DNA from: CAZYTX01 sp964650485
GTDB lineage: Bacteria; RBG-13-61-14; DATKZS01
Direction of reading: 5' to 3'
NCBI GenBank assembly: GCA_964650485.1
Contig: CAZYTX010000014.1
Location: 1 to 64,000, forward strand
Length of the DNA stretch: 64,000 nt
Each line of letters starts with the position of its first letter. The first letter of the stretch is position 1. Below the pieces are notes generated by a model. That model did no database searches. It saw only the letters and a program-made list of their open reading frames with translations, and was not told the origin of the DNA. Below, piece by piece: positions 60,691-64,000 of the stretch. Both the position numbers and the translations under genes were made by a program.

Positions 60691-60717
60691 TAATAGCGCA
60701 TCCTTTTGAAAAGTCAA
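60690..60717 (-). promoter_or_regulatory. Promoter of the TetR/thiolase operon
   Basis: On the minus strand TTGACT (60717-60712) and TATTAT (60695-60690) with a 16-base spacer, one mismatch from consensus in each. The distance to the TetR start codon is about 118 bases. Confidence 0.6.
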
Positions 60718-60765
60718 GGAGCCCGGCATTTGTTAGAAAGAGATTGAGTTTGGTGGACGCTTTTT

Positions 60766-62295
60766 TCAGGAATAGAATTCGGGCATAGTGGCAGGTATTT
60801 TTGCTGCTGGAAGGAGCACGGTGAAGGTGGAGCCTTTGTCCGGTTTGCTTCTGGCTTTGATCTCTCCGCCGTGCTTTTGCACTATTCCAAGGGATACGGA
60901 CAGTCCCAGCCCGGTGCCTTTCCCGTTTCTCTTGGATGTGTAAAAGGGATCGAAGATGTCTGAGAGCTTATGCTCGGGTATGCCCACGCCCGTGTCGGTG
61001 AACTCGACAGCCACGTACTCGCGGTCACCGGTCTTATGTACGGAGATGTTAAGAGTGCCGCCTTCGGGCATGGCGTCGAGTGCGTTCAAGATGAGATTTA
61101 GAAATACCTGGTTCAGCTGCTGCCTGTCACCGTAGACCTGTGGAAGGTCGGACTCGATCTCGCCTTTCACCTTGACACCTGCCAGCTTGATCTGGTTGCT
61201 GGCAAGCTCCAGGGTCTGGTCTATCAGCTCCTCCACCTCCAGGGCCTCGGATTCCATCTCGCTTTCCCTTGCGAAGTCGAGGAGCTTTCTCACTATCTTC
61301 TGCGCTCGCTCGGACTCGTTCAAGAGGTCGTTAATCATGTCCTCCAACTCCTGGTCGGAGGCCTCTTTGTACTCCTCCATAAGCGCGGAAGATGTGAGGA
61401 TGATGTTGTTGAGGGGGTTGTTGAGTTCGTGGGCCACGCCCGCGGTGAGGGTGCCCACGGCCTTTAGCTTGTGCGCCTGCATTAGCTGCTCGTGTCTTCT
61501 GACCAGTTGCCGCATCATGTGGTTGAGCGCCATGGCCAGCTTTGCGAACTCGTCATTGTAGCGTCGCCTGGGTGTGATGGGGGTGAAGTCTCCCTGGGCG
61601 ATGCGTGTGGTGGCCTGCATCATCCTGTTCAATGGCGCCAGCATCTGGTTGGCTATAAAGAAGGCGAGAAAGAGTATGAGCAGCAGCAGGATCACCATGA
61701 AGACCACCGGGATCTTGTGGGAGAGGTTTAGCATGGAGTTTATCTGGCTCCTTTCCTTTGCCACCAGTTGATCGGCCTCGGTGACCATCTGTGCGCCGTG
61801 TTTCCTGAGTCCCGATTCAATACGCTCCATCTCGGTTGAGGGCCTGCCATTTTGAGCTTCAATTCTCTTTATCCTGAGCAGCAGGTCTTCATACTTGTTA
61901 AGGTGTCTTTTTATGCTGTCATAGTTTTTTTCCCCCACCACGCCGGTCATCTCTTCGCGGTTTCCGGCTAGAATTCCGTTTGCGTTTTGTACGTGCTCCA
62001 GCGCGTCGTCCAGGTTGGTGTGGTAGAGGAAGTAGTTCTTTTCAAACCTCCTCGCCTGCTGTATCTCAAAGGAGAAGCTCTGGGCGGCCTCCATGAAGTG
62101 CAGCTTCTGTCTTATGCTGGAGACGTTGACCATGGAGAAGACGGCTATTGCCAGGCTGAGGACGAACCACGCCAGAAAGCCCAGGATGAGCCTGGTGCGG
62201 ATGGATACCGAGGGCCTTTCCCTGAGGGCGCGCTGGGCCTCCTCCGCTATCTTTTCCCACGAGGGGGGCTCTTCTTTTTGCGGTGAACTCATCAT
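60766..62295 (-). CDS. Membrane sensor histidine kinase
   Basis: 509 residues. Two membrane helices (about residues 33-53 and 195-215) flank a periplasmic helical sensor region (four-helix-bundle style, residues 55-195). A HAMP domain (MLAPLNRMMQATTRIAQGDF) and a coil follow, then the H-box HELNNPLNNIILTSS, N-box (LNQVFLNLILNALDAM), and G boxes (DTGVGIPEHKLSDIFDPFYTSKRNGKGTGLGLSVS). It autophosphorylates and passes the phosphate to a response regulator, most likely the one encoded 65 bases upstream. Its stimulus is unknown. Confidence 0.93.
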   Translation of the reverse strand: MMSSPQKEEPPSWEKIAEEAQRALRERPSVSIRTRLILGFLAWFVLSLAIAVFSMVNVSSIRQKLHFMEAAQSFSFEIQQARRFEKNYFLYHTNLDDALEHVQNANGILAGNREEMTGVVGEKNYDSIKRHLNKYEDLLLRIKRIEAQNGRPSTEMERIESGLRKHGAQMVTEADQLVAKERSQINSMLNLSHKIPVVFMVILLLLILFLAFFIANQMLAPLNRMMQATTRIAQGDFTPITPRRRYNDEFAKLAMALNHMMRQLVRRHEQLMQAHKLKAVGTLTAGVAHELNNPLNNIILTSSALMEEYKEASDQELEDMINDLLNESERAQKIVRKLLDFARESEMESEALEVEELIDQTLELASNQIKLAGVKVKGEIESDLPQVYGDRQQLNQVFLNLILNALDAMPEGGTLNISVHKTGDREYVAVEFTDTGVGIPEHKLSDIFDPFYTSKRNGKGTGLGLSVSLGIVQKHGGEIKARSKPDKGSTFTVLLPAAKIPATMPEFYS

Positions 62296-62360
62296 CCTGA
62301 TTTATTAATATATGATGAACCAATGAGCAAGCGGCCGGCCCGTTATTCTCGGGGCCCTGC

Positions 62361-62978
62361 TCACTCGATGGATATGCCTTTATGTCCCAAAGACAGTGCG
62401 GCTTTATTGATCACCGCCCGGAGGTCTTTGGGCTTGAAGGGCTTTGCAATGAAGTCGAAGGCCCCTTTTACCAGGGCCTCCCTTGCCACCTCCACGGTGG
62501 CGTACCCGGTGATGAGGATGACCCTGGTGTTCTCGCATTTTGCCAGGATATTCTCCAGCACCTGTATGCCGTCGACCTCTTCCATCTTGAGGTCGGTCAC
62601 CACTATGTCGAACTCTTTTTCATCCAGCCGTGCCAGTGCCTCTCTCGGGTTCAAGAAGAACTCGACCTCGAAGCCGGCCTTGGTGAGCGCGGGTTGAAGG
62701 CGCTTTCCCACTATGGGCTCGTCGTCGAGTATCATCACTTGGAGCTTTTCCCCTTCCGACTTCTGCACTGGTTTACGTTCTCTGGAGGTATCCATGGTTT
62801 TATCATCCTCCTGTTTTTGTTCTTTTATTTTTTCTGATCTTACAACCTTTATCCTGTCCAGGGCGAGCTTAGTCTTGAGCTCCACCCCGGTCAGGCTGAA
62901 GCCCATCTCCGGCTTGCCCGACTCCGCGAAGGATATCCTCACCATCCAGTCGTCTATTTTTCTCGATTTGTCGTTCAT
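62361..62978 (-). CDS. Response regulator with C-terminal receiver and unknown N-terminal domain
   Basis: 205 residues from ATG 62978, with AAGGAG upstream. The receiver domain fills residues about 80-200: acidic pair in MILDDEP, phospho-acceptor Asp in IVVTDLKM, Thr in LITGYAT, and Lys in FIAKPFKP. The first about 50 residues (DDWMVRISFAESGKPEMGF) form a small domain not recognised, joined by a lysine/glutamate-rich linker. There is no DNA-binding output domain, so it may act by protein contact. Partner kinase lies directly downstream, TauE-type permease directly upstream. Confidence 0.88.
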   Translation of the reverse strand: MNDKSRKIDDWMVRISFAESGKPEMGFSLTGVELKTKLALDRIKVVRSEKIKEQKQEDDKTMDTSRERKPVQKSEGEKLQVMILDDEPIVGKRLQPALTKAGFEVEFFLNPREALARLDEKEFDIVVTDLKMEEVDGIQVLENILAKCENTRVILITGYATVEVAREALVKGAFDFIAKPFKPKDLRAVINKAALSLGHKGISIE

Positions 62979-63047
62979 TTTCCCGCTCCTTTTTGTAAAG
63001 CTGTGTTGATGTTGCAGGCCTGATACTGCGTACACGGTGTCCGGACA

Positions 63048-64000
63048 TCAGGCGGCCTCCGGGACCTCCTTTGTCTCTATCAAGGTGGTTCTTATGCGCC
63101 TCCTCTGGCGGTAAGCCTTTATCACGTTATACAGTATTATGATCATTCCCGAGACCCCGGCCAGGAAGAGCATGGCCTTGCTGGCCTGGTTGAAATATAT
63201 GTCCCAGTCGGGGTTAAAGTTTATCCAGCCGAGCTGCCTAAGGTACATGGGCACGGCGATGGCGCGGCTTATCACGCACAAGAGGATGAGCGCACCGGTG
63301 ACTATCCTTATCATCACCTCTTTGACCACCTTGACCCCGTATGCTCCGATGTATATGCCCAGGAGCGACCCCAGGTACAGCAGCATGATGAGCCTTATGT
63401 CCACGAACCCCTGGAAGGCGTAGTTCAGTGCCCCCCACGCGCCCATGAACATGGCAAGGTAGAGCTCCGACCCCGCGGCCACCGCGGTGGGCACCCCGAA
63501 GATGTAGATCATGGAGGGCACGCCTATGAAGCCCCCCACCCCGATGGTGCCGGCCAGGTACCCGGTGGCAAGACCGCAGACAGAGATCACCCACAAAGAC
63601 ACCCGCACGTCCGCCACCTTGAAGTTTATGTAAGGGGGCAGCTTGAGCCTTGCGATGAAGTTGGCGATCCTCATGGACGGTCCGCCTTCCTCGCTCTCTT
63701 TTAAGGCGTCCCGCAGCATTGAGATGGCCACCAGGGAGAGTATGAAGATGAACACCCCGCTGATGTAGAGGTCCGAGGCCGCGCTGCCCCCGCCTTCGCC
63801 GTGTCCCCCGCCTTCCACCTTGAAGAGCGCGGCGTTTATCCACACCGCCAGGCGGATGCCTATGAACGCGGTCACCACCATGAACACCGCCAGCCGCTTG
63901 TCCACGTTGCCGTACTCGCCGTGTTTCTTGCTCCCCATCATGGCCTTGCCGAACTTGTGAGTGATGTTGCTGCCCACGGCGATCACCCCGGGCGCGCCCA
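63048..64000 (-). CDS. TauE/SafE-family permease, 5' end beyond the window
   Basis: At least 317 residues; the frame is open to the edge (GAPGVIAVGSNITHKFG), so the start lies outside. At least seven hydrophobic segments. The motif YLAGTIGVGGFIGVPSMIYIFGVPTAVAAGSEL is the TauE/SafE repeat (G-x-GGG-x-x-x-P-x-L); the other repeat's beginning is missing. Members export or import sulfite, sulfoacetate and other organosulfur anions. The glycine/histidine-rich loop GGGHGEGGGS (about residues 65-74 of the visible part) is unusual. It is followed by the response regulator (69 bases) and kinase, which suggests the three sense or move one anion. Confidence 0.85.
   Translation of the reverse strand, partial: GAPGVIAVGSNITHKFGKAMMGSKKHGEYGNVDKRLAVFMVVTAFIGIRLAVWINAALFKVEGGGHGEGGGSAASDLYISGVFIFILSLVAISMLRDALKESEEGGPSMRIANFIARLKLPPYINFKVADVRVSLWVISVCGLATGYLAGTIGVGGFIGVPSMIYIFGVPTAVAAGSELYLAMFMGAWGALNYAFQGFVDIRLIMLLYLGSLLGIYIGAYGVKVVKEVMIRIVTGALILLCVISRAIAVPMYLRQLGWINFNPDWDIYFNQASKAMLFLAGVSGMIIILYNVIKAYRQRRRIRTTLIETKEVPEAA

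Overview
The window is a dense chromosomal segment, GC-rich by eye, from a Gram-negative bacterium. It encodes an outer-membrane and lipid A assembly set (BamA, Skp/OmpH, LpxA, LpxI, MsbA, LpxK, an LpxL-type acyltransferase, TamA/TamB). LpxI instead of LpxH, CarD, several acyl-CoA dehydrogenases, a UroD-type methyltransferase homologue and a glycyl-radical-enzyme fragment point to an anaerobic or syntrophic deltaproteobacterium (Desulfobacterota). This placement is inference; there is no rRNA in the window.

Layout. 1-6.0 kb: a TPR membrane protein related to TMTC, a small hypothetical gene, and a coupled trio of an ADP-forming acyl-CoA synthetase alpha-type subunit, a small GMC partner subunit and a GMC oxidoreductase. 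6.1-11.7 kb (minus): tamA-tamB. 11.9-15.1 kb: gatCAB. 15.2-18.0 kb: a PilO-like protein, a BtrH-like protein and an SDR dehydrogenase. 18.06-18.8 kb: a DUF433/DUF5615 toxin-antitoxin pair lying between the intact SDR and the decayed 3' end of a second SDR. 18.9-22.2 kb: two adjacent acyl-CoA dehydrogenases and a TIM-barrel isomerase. 22.2-24.8 kb: a non-coding stretch with a consensus promoter, carD and a secreted glycosidase-like protein. 24.8-31.7 kb: acyl-CoA dehydrogenase, acyl-CoA synthetase, TetR, a GH20-like protein and a LarA-like protein, mostly overlapping. 31.7-43 kb: mainly minus-strand housekeeping genes (acetyltransferase, ClpX-like ATPase, asd, queC, topA, dprA) plus a TonB-like protein, a START-like protein and a UroD-family protein. 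43-44.1 kb: a decayed glycyl-radical gene fragment, tRNA-Leu(CAA) and nested inverted repeats. 44.1-56.9 kb (minus): a long run bamA, ompH, lpxA, lpxI, Gfo/Idh, msbA, lpxK, lpxL, moxR, dctQ, dctM. 57.1-60.7 kb (minus): TetR, an HMG-CoA-synthase-like/DUF35 fusion and a thiolase. 60.8-64 kb (minus): a TauE/SafE permease (cut by the window edge), a response regulator and a histidine kinase.

Two themes dominate. One is acyl-CoA chemistry: three dehydrogenases, a ligase, a thiolase pair, an SDR and an ACD-type subunit, with two TetR regulators set inside their operons. The other is envelope assembly, where lipid A synthesis, flipping and outer-membrane protein insertion share one transcription direction. 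The most interesting non-textbook items are a pseudoknot-and-terminator leader upstream of asd, a probable small RNA with a perfect sigma-70 promoter upstream of carD, a pair of acyl-CoA dehydrogenases of which one seems to lack the catalytic base, and an HMG-CoA-synthase-like protein that appears to have lost its catalytic residues but is fused to a DUF35 domain beside a thiolase. All assignments are by reading; no database search was run.
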